Positions 46,928-58,077 of a stretch of 64,000 nt of DNA are shown here, one piece after another. The stretch comes from Marchantia polymorpha subsp. ruderalis. Taxonomy: Eukaryota > Streptophyta > Marchantiopsida > Marchantiales > Marchantiaceae. Below the pieces are notes generated by a model. The model worked only from the letters and a program-made list of their open reading frames with translations. It was not told the origin of the DNA and searched no databases. The position numbers and the translations under genes were made by a program. The DNA lies in contig AP031352.1 in assembly GCA_037833965.1 (NCBI GenBank), forward strand, positions 30,320,501 to 30,384,500, in the 5' to 3' direction. Numbering within the stretch: the stretch's first letter is position 1; each line of letters begins with the position of its first letter.

Positions 46928-49645
46928 AAAAAAATCTATGTCTTTGCGTTGAGTGGAAATGTATCACATTCTTATATTCTTTTGTATGTTCGACATTTTG
47001 TTGTCCAATCATTATAAATTCATTCTATTGATTCTCGTTGAATTCTCTCTTGGACTTCGTCTAGTTTTTCCGAACATCATTCAAAATTCTTGATACGCAT
47101 TTGAGGACTGAGAAGACTGTAATCACATTTGGGTTTGGAAATTAATCATAAGCTTGCTTTGAGTTTGACCAAAAACTCTTTGTAAGCTTCTTTTTATTTC
47201 TCATTTCTTATTCTTCATGTGAGATTCTGAAACATCTCAAAGCGAATTGAGCTCAAAGCTATAGAGTTGTGAGACCCCCAATCAGGCTAAGCTAATAGAA
47301 TATTTATTATATATTATTTGGTGAATATTAGCAAATTGCATGAGTTATACCTCTGCCATCTAATTTGTTCTTGTAAATGTCTTCTGAATCTGCACTTGCC
47401 TGCATGTAATTACGCTAATCCTTGCCATCTTCTTCATAGCTTGTGCAAATTCTTTTCTAAAAGATGATTTTGATTCTGAGTGAACAATTTTGCAACCTGA
47501 TGGGCTTCTCTTCATCTGATCGTTTAAAGGTAACAACGCCTTGTTACTCATGCTTTGTCTGATTGTTGAGGTTGCGTATGGTGTTATCAACTTGCGATCA
47601 CTGACTCTTCGCATGTTTGTGCTCACATTGTTCACTCTTCCTTCGTGCTCACATTCAATCACCGCAATCCGTTTGCGTGTCGCTGGAAAATTCTGCATTG
47701 ACTTCCGGTCCTCGAACTACATCAGAGATACATTTTTTTGCACCACTACAGAGTGTCAACTTTGAAAATCATCGGCAAATTTTGGCCTGGAGAAAATAAG
47801 CTTTAGTGTGTTTTTTGTTTATTTAACTCTAACTTTCTCCTCAACTCATCATAATTTCAAACGCTTGTGGCAGGGGTCACAAGTGTTTGCGTTCACATTA
47901 TGAGCGTCAGTAGGTTCTTTGTGCAGTAAAATGATATAGCTAATTTGAGTATTATTTCCATTTCAACCAAGAGTTAAAGAGACTTGGACTCTTAAATGTA
48001 AGTATAGCTTGTTGAATTAATTTGATGGGATGTGTACAAAGTCAATCAGCAAGCTCTAAACTGATACTGTCCGCAATTAGATAGTTATTAAAGCTCAACA
48101 CCATCAATATTGAAAAATCTCATCACGTCATTATTGACAACAGTGACCAGTTGTGATTATTGGGCAAATTTACCTCTTAGAAACTAATGGTTCTCCATTT
48201 TCATATCACTAATGAGAGTATTTACATGTCACCTCATGTGATGTGACCCTGTTGGGAGGTTCAACTCCGTATGTGCAATGCTGTTTTTGTGTTGGTACGC
48301 CTAACGTAGACAGTTCTTACACCTTTATTACCTTCAGCAAATGAACCTGATGTCTACCATGTGTAACTATATTTGCTTGAGGCTTGGAAAATCTCCACTA
48401 AACTAGATCTAGCTTTGCTACATGGTACTCCCTCCATGAATGGCCTGGCCCTTTTATTCTGCAAGCTAACATAAGCGCGTGTTCTCTCTTGCTTTGATTC
48501 TTTAGATTCGAGATTCTACTTTAGTGTGGGTTGGAACCTCTCATTTTAGTGTTGATTGTTTCTTCTTCTAACAGTGATTTATTTCCATAGAAGTATATTT
48601 TCTGATACATCAAATTTACGTATTTTAATACACGCATGCCTGGGGGCACAGGCATGCCTCTAAAAATTTTGTTGTGACTCCAACCCTAAATAAGACTTTA
48701 TGGTACCTTCCCATTCTCTATGCAATTTGTAAGGGGTAGATGAACTTGTCATGCCCATAATTTGCTTTGCGCAGAATTTTCGCAATAGGTCAATGGTATG
48801 ATTAGCATTTCCGTGCAGTGGTAGTGCTTGATTGTCACTTAAGACTGAAAACTTGTCCGGTGGAAAGATTTCTATTTAATATGAAGTGATGCACAAAAGG
48901 TGATCCGGTGGCCACATTTTGGAACTCGAAGTGTTAGCATTCACGTTGCCAAGCATGGGAATAGTTGGAATGCAGGTGCTGGACGGGAGTGCAGGGCTAT
49001 CCAGTTGAAAGAAAATTCCTGCAGTTCCACTGCAAATCATTTTCAGCAAAGAGATTGAAACCTCGTCTGCAAACGAATATCCCAAACGATCAGAGCGATC
49101 TTCATACACCAATTTCCAACGACAAATTACCTCTTGAAGGCAAATCTGCAAATCCGTCCAGACTCACTAGCCCTTTCTGGGCAAAGTAGGCCGAAACTGG
49201 AATTAGTAAGTGTCTGGAAATTACATTGCACCACATTCGTCCTGTACAATGTGACGAGGAATTAAGGGAAGTAGTCAGTGGACATCTTCGCACCGGGTGT
49301 AAATCGGGTGCGATCGGCACGCTCAATCGCAACCATGATGAACTGGTATGCAATCGATTCGGTCGATCTCGAGGCCACCCGGCATGGCATTGTTGTCCGG
49401 TACGACCGAAAGGAATCATGTTTTGGAGGCTCGAAGGTCCAGACCGGATAAAGAACATCTTTAAGAATGGGAGGTACAAGACACAAGAACTTCGGCCCGT
49501 GAATAGAAAAAGATTCACTCGACAGATGAAAAGGTGAGCGGTAAAGCTTTCAAATTAGCCGTCGGGAGAGAAGAGCTGCGCAATCCACACGACTGGAAAC
49601 GAGAGCAAAGGGCTCAAACTGCCTCAGAACAAAGCGCTCGCCGCA
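46928..49645. other. Intergenic DNA and upstream region of the plastid membrane protein gene
   Basis: AT-rich to about 48.8 kb, then increasingly GC-rich towards the start codon at 49646. Frames between 48.9 and 49.6 kb overlap on both strands without domains, so I read the last 500 bp or so as promoter and leader. A short GC-rich inverted repeat is listed at 48634-48657. Confidence 0.45.
48634..48657. repeat. Short inverted repeat, 9-bp perfect arms
   Basis: GCATGCCTG and CAGGCATGC are separated by GGGGCA. Confidence 0.85.
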
Positions 49646-50215
49646 ATGGAGACCGTGCGCGCCATGGCTCTATCTGGCTCCGTGAGTTGTAGCATCATAG
49701 CATCGTCGAGGACTTCCGCGGTCGCTTCATCCTCGACTCGTGCACGAACATCAATTTCGTCCGCTTCTTTCTTCCTCCGTGCCCCGAACGCAGCAAGAAG
49801 TCACGCAAGGCGCATCGGCCTGAATGTGGTGGCCCAAGCGCAATCGGAGGACACCGAAAGCGTGGGACCTGTCGGCGTGGGAGCAATCGCAGGCGGTCTC
49901 GTGGCGGTGCCCGTGGTGGCCTGGTCGCTGTACACGCTCAAGACCACGGGCTGTGGCCTGCCCCCGGGCCCTGGCGGAGCCATCGGCGCATTGGAGGGCG
50001 TGAGTTATCTTGCAATTCTGGGCGTGATTGGGTGGTCCATCTACACGAAAGTGAAGACCGGCGCTGGCCTACCGAACGGCCCTTTCGGCCTTCTTGGCGC
50101 GGTTGAGGGTCTTTCTTACCTCGCTTTCTTGGCCATTCTGGTGGTGTTCGGCCTCCAGGCTCTGGATTATGGCTTCATTCCAGGCCCTTTGCCTGGAGAG
50201 CAATGCTTCGGCTAA
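49646..50215 (+). CDS. Small plastid-targeted membrane protein with an internal repeat, function unknown
   Basis: The single-exon frame gives 189 residues. I recognise the general type (a conserved chloroplast membrane protein of green plants) but no function. Residues 1 to about 62 are rich in Ser, Ala, Thr and Arg without acids, a typical transit peptide ending near RRIGLNVVAQA. Three hydrophobic segments follow at about 77-97, 113-133 and 149-172. The second and third belong to a tandem repeat: K-T-T-G-C-G-L-P-P-G-P (99-109) leading into GALEGVSYLAILGVI, and K-T-G-A-G-L-P-N-G-P (137-146) leading into GAVEGLSYLAFLAIL, a period of 37 residues. A partial third copy of the Gly/Pro motif ends the protein (FIPGPLPGEQ). 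The start is the first ATG; Met7 is an alternative. Codons are GC-rich, as in its host neighbours. Confidence 0.82.
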   Translation: METVRAMALSGSVSCSIIASSRTSAVASSSTRARTSISSASFFLRAPNAARSHARRIGLNVVAQAQSEDTESVGPVGVGAIAGGLVAVPVVAWSLYTLKTTGCGLPPGPGGAIGALEGVSYLAILGVIGWSIYTKVKTGAGLPNGPFGLLGAVEGLSYLAFLAILVVFGLQALDYGFIPGPLPGEQCFG

Positions 50216-50232
50216 ATCTTGTTTTCGTTCCG

Positions 50233-50258
50233 TTCTTGAATTGCCTGCAATTCAAGAA
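50233..50258 (+). repeat. Near-perfect palindrome in the 3' UTR of the plastid membrane protein gene
   Basis: TTCTTGAATTGC at 50233-50244 and its exact complement at 50247-50258 have only two bases between them, 18 bp after the stop codon. In the RNA this would be a stem with almost no loop. It may affect stability or 3' processing of the mRNA. That is inference. Confidence 0.85.
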
Positions 50259-51863
50259 GATAATCCGATACCGAAACCTTGCAAGATTCTGCTTTTGTGA
50301 GATTTTGTATGCAATCCGGTTCGAATGTCTGCATCTCTGTTGGATCCCATTTCGGTGGATTGCACGTCCTTCTCTTCGAACATCCAGCACCGCTTTCGGT
50401 GTCGACATCTGGTGACCATGTTTGCAGCTCTGTCCTCGCACTGTCCTTGCATTGGGTTCTCCCGTTCCGCGGATGTTTGCAATTTCCGCACAGCATTGGA
50501 GACTTGTTGCGCGAGGCTTCGAATTTTGAGCTTTGGCTACCTCCGTGCAATCGAAACTTCTGTCGGATTGAGCTGTTTGAAAGCACCGATGAATGTCAGG
50601 CACTAAGAGATATCGTCGTTTCCACATTTCTGCAGCAGTAGAGTCTTGTCGACAAGATCTTCAAAATCATCCAAGTTCCATGTTCAGTGTCACTACACAT
50701 GGAGCTGCAGTCCGTTTTATTCAAACTTGATCGTGCAGGGAACTCCACTCACTGCCAGCTTCATCATGCAGCTCTGTATTTTCGATCGTTCGATTCGTAC
50801 TGCAAATTTCCGGAAGAAGGAAGATTGAAAAAGCTGCTGAAATGTACTTACATTCTTTCGTAGTGTTTCTTTCTTTCTGCTTGTATTGATAGTTCAGTTT
50901 TCTGTGTTTCAAGTACAATTGTGCGGATTGAGATGATCAAAGATCGAACACGATGGGCTTAGAGGGATTGAGCTTCGCAGCACCGAGACAGTCGTGGCAA
51001 TTTTTCTCACCAGTCGACGCAAAAGCGAGAGTTGAGAACTTCAATGACAACACCATGAAGGAAGAAGCTATGGTGCCCGTCATGCACGAATCTGCAGTTC
51101 GCTAAGCAACCTAGGCTCGCGATCGATGTCCGTGACGCGGCAACGAGAGAGTCTTACTTTTGGTATCGCAGTTCCATTCGCTGTCGTGGATCTGATCTGT
51201 GGACTGTGGAGGTCTGCAGAAACTGATGCTGCTGTGGCAGCGAGGTAGACTTGACTCTACCGCAGCAGTGGCATTCACTGTCGTCGATATGTTGAAGGCA
51301 GAAAACTGGCGGATTCCTGCGGAGGCAACAACGCTGTGGCTTTTAGGCGTGGCCGTGTTTTGAACCTCATGGTCTGGTCAAACCCAAGGCTACATTCGCA
51401 TTATACGATGGATTCATTACTACCTCGGAGCTCAATCTGTTGGTGAGTTGATTCTCTGCTGGAAATAAGGTGTCGATCTGAAGAGTGTGAAACCAGATTT
51501 TGCAATGCAGTGTGGACTAAATCAGAGAAAGATTGAAGATAATCTAAAGATATCAAACGGCAGAAGGCAAAACCTTAATTCTCCATCAATCTACTCTGTC
51601 AATGAAAGCAGTAGCCGAAGTATATCGATGTGAATGTTCGTCAGGGTTTCCCACATGTTGAAGCAGAGCATCTTCTCAGAAACCTGAAGGTGTTATGTCA
51701 ACGAGGTACATTTCGATTTCCAAGAAGAACTGAACCTCTAGGGATAAGCACTAAAACTCCGCTCACAAGAATCGCTGAAAGGGAGAACGAAATTTTGGCA
51801 CTGCATTTATTCTAGAATGAGAAATGTGTGGAAGACCATATCCTGGCAGTCTTCCCAAACGTG

Positions 51864-51931
51864 ATCAACCGTAATAGACATGTCCATTTATAATTATATC
51901 AACCGTAATAGACATGTCCATTCATAATTAT
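51864..51931. repeat. 34-bp tandem duplication, two copies
   Basis: The unit begins ATCAACCGTAATAGACATGT. The second copy starts at 51898 and differs at one base (T to C). Near-identity suggests a fairly recent slip or duplication. Confidence 0.9.
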
Positions 51932-53336
51932 ATCATGTGGCAGAGTCCGCATATCAATATTTCTAACTGTACACTCAAAATTCATTAGTTGTTGGACTAT
52001 ACAGTTTTTGGTCGCAGTAGAGTTACTAATTGTTTCGCTACACGTAGTGGTCAAATCACATACAAGGCCGAGCGGATTGATAGGCTCATTCGAAGGTTCA
52101 GGCTGTACATGTAAGAATGTTGGCCTACAACTTTGTTCACAGTTTACGTTCACAAGTTGGAGTGTGATTCAGATGAGTGTTCAATCTGTCTACGTGATGA
52201 CATGTTCGATTTCTCAGATTGGCATTGCATAGGTTGCCCATGGACATCAATTCGCGTTTGTAGGTTAACCCCTCGGAATTGGAGAACTTGCGCACTAATC
52301 TCTTTTGCCATATATAATGACGAGGAAGGTTACTACACGTGCTGCGTCTTATTATAATGTTATGCATAACTCATCGATTGTTAATATCTTCGTTCGCCAT
52401 CGTTCTCTTGAATTTGGGGTTGATTCCATCGGCAAGAGATAGGATTGTCCTGGGGCACTGCACACTCAACTCGTACAATGTACGACAACATACACAACAT
52501 AGACAACAACACTGGTGTTTCGACTTTGAACATAAACAAAGCTGGAATCCAAATGGCCTGATAAACTGACCAGAAAGGGTCCTGCTCAGTTGGTGAGTGT
52601 TACACAACTGGAGGGGGCAAAGTTCACTCCTCCAGTTTCCTGTGTAATTTTGGTTCTTTCACTAATAGAATATGGAACTTTCGAGGCTTTCGTCAAAGCT
52701 AAGTAACATGTGATGCACGTTCCTCTCTGTCAGCCTCCAGTTTGATTGCAGGAACAAAAACCTGATCTACGTTCAACAACTCTCGACAGGGTATGTACAC
52801 AGGGAAGCCTCCCAGCGATTTTGCAACAGTGGGAACACAGAAGCACTTTAAGAGGCATTGGTGTGGGGTTCGTACATTCATGAAAACACGTGTTGGCATC
52901 AAAACAGAGAGAAAGGCAGATGAGTTCGAAAAGGAGGACCAAGCAGACAGTCTAGGGAGGCGTGTGTAGCAATGTTGACGAAAAGTAAATCCCATCTGTC
53001 TAGCTCGGTGCACTGGAGTGCTTGCTTGCATGTGAACTGTACATATTGAATAATCAGAATCAATTTCATCTTGACAACATGCATGGGCGATAACCGCTCA
53101 AGGTGACAGATATGCCAGATGTACCCAGTACAATCCTTGGCTTCAAATCCCATATGGGCAACTCAATCCAAAAAGAATGTTCCATGAAACCAGGAAAAAA
53201 TGATACAAGGTAGACGATCTACGCTTATTAAAGAGCTTTGATGCAGACGTCTACTTTCTGCGTTCTGCTGAAAAGCTGTGGTCAGTCTATCAGATTATGG
53301 ATAGATCATCATCACGGGAATCTTAGCTTTCAGGAT

Positions 53337-53380
53337 CTGTCTGTCTGTCTGTTTGGTCTGGCTGTTTGGCTGGCTGGCAC
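53337..53380. repeat. (TCTG)n / (TGGC)n simple repeat
   Basis: Four uninterrupted TCTG-type units pass into degenerate TTGG/CTGG units. A similar TCTG-rich patch lies at about 53485-53525. Confidence 0.8.
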
Positions 53381-54155
53381 TTCAAGGGCGTAGAGCTGAA
53401 AAATGTCACTTCTTCTAAGAGGTGGGGGACTGGTGTTTGACAATCTGAACTGTACACAATTTTCATACATACTGAAGAGCTGTCTGATGTCTGTCTGTCT
53501 TGACTTGTTGTCTGTCGGTCTGTCTATGACTGACTTGAGAGAGAGTTGAACTGCGCCAACCAAGGTTGGCAATCCAAATTCCAACTTTGAGATCCTGGAC
53601 TACTACATGATGTGAAGACGGAGAGGAGCGGAGATGAGATAGGGGAAGGAGGGGATGGTGAGTGATGATCACGGAGAATGTTACGACCCAAGATCTGGGG
53701 AGGCTAAAATCTTCACAGGATTTCCATGGGAGCTGCTGGGAGGAACAGCCAAGAGCTTTACATGTTAGAAAAATCGCTAGCGCAGATAGCTATATTCTCG
53801 AGGAGAACAGACCCATTAATTGATGATGACGATTGATTGAGTTTGCAAAGCAATATCTGCGGACCTGGTCGGCACCCTGATTGCAACCCATTTCACAGAA
53901 AGTGCGCCTCATCTCATAAGTAGGGACTCCAAGATTCGACTTATATGCGAGATTGAAGGCAACGAACGACCGGACCGACCACGATAGATAATTGTTTTCC
54001 GACTCCTCTCTCGATCTATCATGCAGCACTGTGCAAACTTGTAGATAGATGATGATGAAGATGATGATTGACGATTGATGATGATGATGACGACGACTGA
54101 GATGAGAGGGTAATGATGGGGGTTGATGTGTGGGGGAATAGATCTTTTTGACCTG

Positions 54156-57100
54156 CTATTGTACATACCGTTGCTTCAATCTCCAAACGGTTCTTCCTCG
54201 CACAATCTCAGCCCCATCACATTGCATTCTCAGCAAGTGCGTGTAGTTCAAAGGCCCAGAATGCGAGTCTGCGGCTGGCGTGGCCAGCTTCAGCGCTCCC
54301 GAAGAACACGACACCGCCCCCGGTGATCCATCCAGAGCGCCGTTGCCCAATAGTGGGCACTTTACAGTGGCCTCTTCCGAACGGAAACTACTCGCCGCTA
54401 TGGGCGACGCTTGTTGATCCGGGCTCGTCATCGACTGCACGATGTCCGAAGGGCTGCACTCCCTCTTATACTCCAAGATCATGCTCGTCAACTCGTGCGC
54501 CACCGACAGCGATTGCGGTACACTCTGCGTCCACTCCAACCATTTAAGCCTCAGTCACCTCATACATTTTGTCAGAATCCAGTCCATGATTAATAATTCC
54601 TCTCAATTAAATCAATCGTTTCGTCTCTAGTGCCAGAGGTGTTGCCAGATGTATGACGACCGCGGAAAATCATAACGAGGAGCATCATGACAATCGTCGG
54701 ACCAGTCTTCGTTAATCAGACTGGCCTCAATTTTTAAATCGGGAATGATGTACCTCGAGGACCCAGCCGATGTATTTCACGTTGTTTACATGTTGGTTCA
54801 TGTCCATGTCATTCAATCGAGGCTGCCAAAAAGAGAGGCGAGGTCAGACTCAAGGGCGCTCGCCCAGCTCACAAACAATAACACGCATATGCTCTTCATA
54901 TCTGCCAAATTCAGTACAAGTCAGAGGAGGAACGCGGGCGCCGCCACCGAACTCGATAGAGCGAAGGGAGAGAGGGGGGGAAATTAGAGAACTCACCACT
55001 AAGTCCGAACGGATGTACGGGGCATCGTCGCTCAGCTTCTTGATTCTGCGGCAAGGCTCGTCCTTCATCACCCACCGGTCCAGAAAGTAGGGCGAAATCT
55101 CCGCTCGCACGTCGTCCGGCATCTTCGACATGCGTCGTGTGTCCTGGTTCATGGTCACCCATGTGCTGCAGCCGCAAGCCCCGCAACCTCATCACCATCA
55201 TCAATTTCCTCCCTCCCCTCCCCTCCCCAATCTCCATCCCCAATCTCAATCGATCGAACCACAACAAATCCTCAACCCTCGTCGCCCTCTCCCTCCTCTC
55301 TCTCTCTCTCTTTCTCTCGAGACCCGAACACATTCAATTCAAGCCATGACAACAAAGGCAACGGCCACTGGCCAACTGTCTTCAAAACGACCGCGGCTAA
55401 ATTTGACTTCAACGTGTCCGCCGCGCTTGCCGCGCAGGCTCGGAGTACAACGTGCGCTGGAGGAGCAGGAGGAGGAGGAGGAGCGCGGCCTCGAGCTCAG
55501 GCCGCGGCCGGGAGCGGGGGCCGGGCAGGCGAACGAGGATGCCTTTTACCGCCTGGCGCCCGGATCGCTATACGCAGCGGACGGGCGTTCGGCACGAGCA
55601 CGTACAGCCGTCGGTTCCGTGTCAGACATCCGGCCTCGGCGACAGCTCAGCCATGTAGTCGAGCCTGCGCCCCCGGTCCCGATGGTGGAGGTGATTTCAC
55701 TGTGATTTCACAGATGTGCAGGCATTCGACATTCTACCGAGATGTAAATTCCCGCTCTCTGCTTTCCTCGTGGACCTGCGACTGCTTCCGACAACTCTCG
55801 TCGATCTGGTCACTCGTCGCTTGCGGGGACGGAAATTTCGGATAAATCTCTACGAACCGAATCTCGGGGGGCGCGGTGACATGGAGGTGCTATTGTAAGC
55901 AAATTTGACGTCGATGTTTACGTCCAAAAACAGAAATATGCTTTAACTGGAATGGCATCGAGAATGAGCGGGGGGCCTATTTGGAGCGATGATTGAAGGA
56001 TTTATTGCACAGCTCTTGGAGATGTAGAGCCCGAGTCCACTGTTTCGAGGTTCATAAGGTTGTGAGAGCTGTCAACGAACCTGGTGGCACGAGCCAGTAT
56101 CTCGCCGGTGTTGTAGTCGGTGACGAGCCAGTCGCGGCGCATCCCGTTCTTGCCTTCTCCGGCCACCCATGTGTCGATCTCCACCACATCCCCCCTGCCC
56201 CAGACAGAATGCGATGGCCACAAATTTTCAATTCTACTGCTCGCAAGAGTTGCCTGTTCTGGAATGTGTGACTGGGCGCAACTGGAGAAGATGATCGCAA
56301 CAGGAGGAGGAGGAGGACCTTACCAAACTGGATAGCGCTCGACTTGAATCTGCATTCGTGTGACGACCCATATAAGTCTGGACCTCATCATCGCGTGTGT
56401 CGTCCCCATTCCATCTCCCACAAAATCCGACATGCCGACATGATTTAAGGCCGTTTCCTGCCAAGTGAAATTTTCCACCCGAGTTCAGCGAGCATCACAG
56501 GATTCGAGCCCATGCTCCTGAACGAGAGAGCACACAAAGAAGACTAAAGCACAAAGGCCACTTAAATTCAGGTTCGTGGTCGTCGTCTGGGGTGCCCACG
56601 TTTGTTTAGCGCTGATTCAAACGACCATCCGTTTGAGAGCCTCTCTCCCGCAGAGAGGCATCATCAGTGAGTTTGTTACTCATTCACTAGACCGTCCAAC
56701 TCTGTGTAACCGCATCTGAGATAAGCATGCACGGCAGACTGCTGCGGGTGGGATTCGACCTCAAATTCAGATTCTAGGGCTTAGTTGCTCGTGATGCCGA
56801 AGGTCCAGTTCTGCTGAGGGACTCAGAATGAGCTTGGACTCGTGAACATAGTTCAAAAGCTGGGAAACAAGCCCGACAACCAAAACACCAAATGTGATAG
56901 CACGATTCCACTTAGGTCTTGGTGTAAAGCCGTCGAGAACGTAAGGCTGAAACGTACTGAAATGAACACCTAAAATGCGTTCTTCGACGTAAAACAAGCC
57001 TTTCTACACCATCTAAACTCTTTCACGTCAAAGAAGCAAGAGCTGCAGGCAAGTTCTCAGTTACGACGGGCTGTGAACGGCAATGAAGCACGAACATTTG

Positions 57101-57818
57101 CACGTTCCGCAGGGGCTTGCTCCGTCACTCCGAGTGGGATGATGAGCAATAATTGGGCAGTAATGACATGTAAACAGAGAATGTGCGCACAGCAGATCGA
57201 TCCAAAATGAGGGAGAATGACAGTCACCTGAAAGAGGTTGGTGAGAGTCTCGATGGACGCAGTCCTGTCGAACCCGACCTCGTAGGATCGAATGACGAAC
57301 GTCTGCCGGTAAACGAAGTCGTTCTCGACGAGCTTGCCTCTGCCAAACGTGTCGACATTTTTCTCCTCCTCCTCCTTTTTCCTCTTGTCCATCTCGAGGA
57401 TAGCGGCTGCCATCGCGGCTATAACCTTGTTCAGAGCCGGGCTGGCTTCGAGGTGAATGGGCGGCAGGGCCGCACCTTTGGCTCCCTCGACCTTGACTCC
57501 TGCGAGCTTGGATGCCCCTTCGACCTTCGTCCCATTGACCTTGGACGCCGCTCCATTCAAGTTCACTAACTCCCTGGCAGCAACTGCTCGCACTTGAAAC
57601 CTGGCTTTCAACTTCTGTTGCTTCGGCCTACATTTCCCAAAGAAGCAAACGTCGTGCTGCTGGTGCTGGTGCAGGAGGGCCAATGGACCGCCAACCCGTT
57701 TGGATTTCGGTGACTGCAGAGAGATGCTGTCGATTTGGCCCCCAGCGTGATGGTGATGGTGATGAGACCTCGTCGATGTCGAGGCCAGAGCAGCTGATGC
57801 GGCTCTGAGGGCTTCCAT
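54156..57818 (-). CDS. FATB: Plastid acyl-ACP thioesterase, FATB class, six exons
   Basis: Hydrolyses acyl-ACP, chiefly palmitoyl-ACP, releasing fatty acid for export from the plastid. Exons on the minus strand are 57818-57228, 56457-56324, 56194-56081, 55165-54997, 54822-54754 and 54524-54156. All junctions are GT-AG and in phase, giving 481 residues. Hallmarks in order are RSYEVGFDRTASIETLTNLF (exon 1), LIWVVTRMQIQVERYPVW (exon 2), VDTW-like EIDTWVAGEGKNGMRRDW (exon 3), TRRMSKMPDDVRAEI (exon 4), DMDMNQHVNNVKYIGWVLE (exon 5) and LEYKREC (exon 6). The catalytic set is complete: D343, N345, H347, E381 and C382. The N345-C382 distance of 37 is as in Arabidopsis FATB. It is longer than usual (about 410-420) because of a low-complexity N-terminus with a six-His run and a Ser/Ala/Gly-rich insertion at about 391-445. 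The longer open frame upstream of Met38 starts at TTG, so I start at the ATG at 57818. Confidence 0.93.
55295..55318. repeat. CT-rich simple repeat inside FATB intron 3
   Basis: CT dinucleotide run with a TTT interruption in the 915-bp intron between exons 3 and 4 of FATB. Confidence 0.85.
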
Positions 57819-58047
57819 GTTCGCTTCTGCAATGCCGCAGGAGCGCAGGGCAGTGCAGTCGAGGAGGCAGCAGCAGCAGCAGTCGCAGTACTGAGGCGGT
57901 CTATGAAGAGGTTTCCGGGTAGTCAACAAATGGCATGAAAGGCTTCTTCAGCGCTCGGCAACAACATAAAATGAAGAATAACTGCTTCGGCGGACTCTGA
58001 TTATCCCAGTAACTGATTACCGACTGTTCTGCTTCCCAAATTGCTCG

Positions 58048-58077
58048 CTCTTCTCTTCTCTTCTCTCTCTCTCTCTC
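58048..58077 (-). repeat. GA-rich tract in the FATB leader
   Basis: CT-rich on the plus strand, so GA-rich on the transcribed sense strand, passing from TTCTC repeats into pure CT repeats. It is comparable to the GA tract upstream of LPAT1 and is a possible site for BPC-type GA-binding factors. Confidence 0.8.

Larger units (their letters stand above)
50216..54155. other. 3' flank and intergenic DNA, no gene recognised
   Basis: The first several hundred bases are likely 3' UTR. The overlapping frames at 50.2-50.6 kb on both strands have no domains. Beyond are a 34-bp tandem duplication (51864-51931), frames of under 110 codons at 52-53 kb without recognisable content, and tetranucleotide runs (53337-53380 and around 53485-53525). 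The last part (about 53.6-54.15 kb), with ATG/GAT runs near 54040-54090, is probably the 3' UTR of FATB. Confidence 0.45.

Noticed and set aside
55130-55705. A 191-codon plus-strand frame
   Set aside because: It lies across exon 4 and intron 3 of FATB in antisense and is low-complexity.
56480-56770. Two T-arm-like words (near 56493-56505 and 56748-56758) suggesting tRNA genes
   Set aside because: No acceptor, D or anticodon stems can be paired at the right distances. Both lie in intron 1 of FATB.
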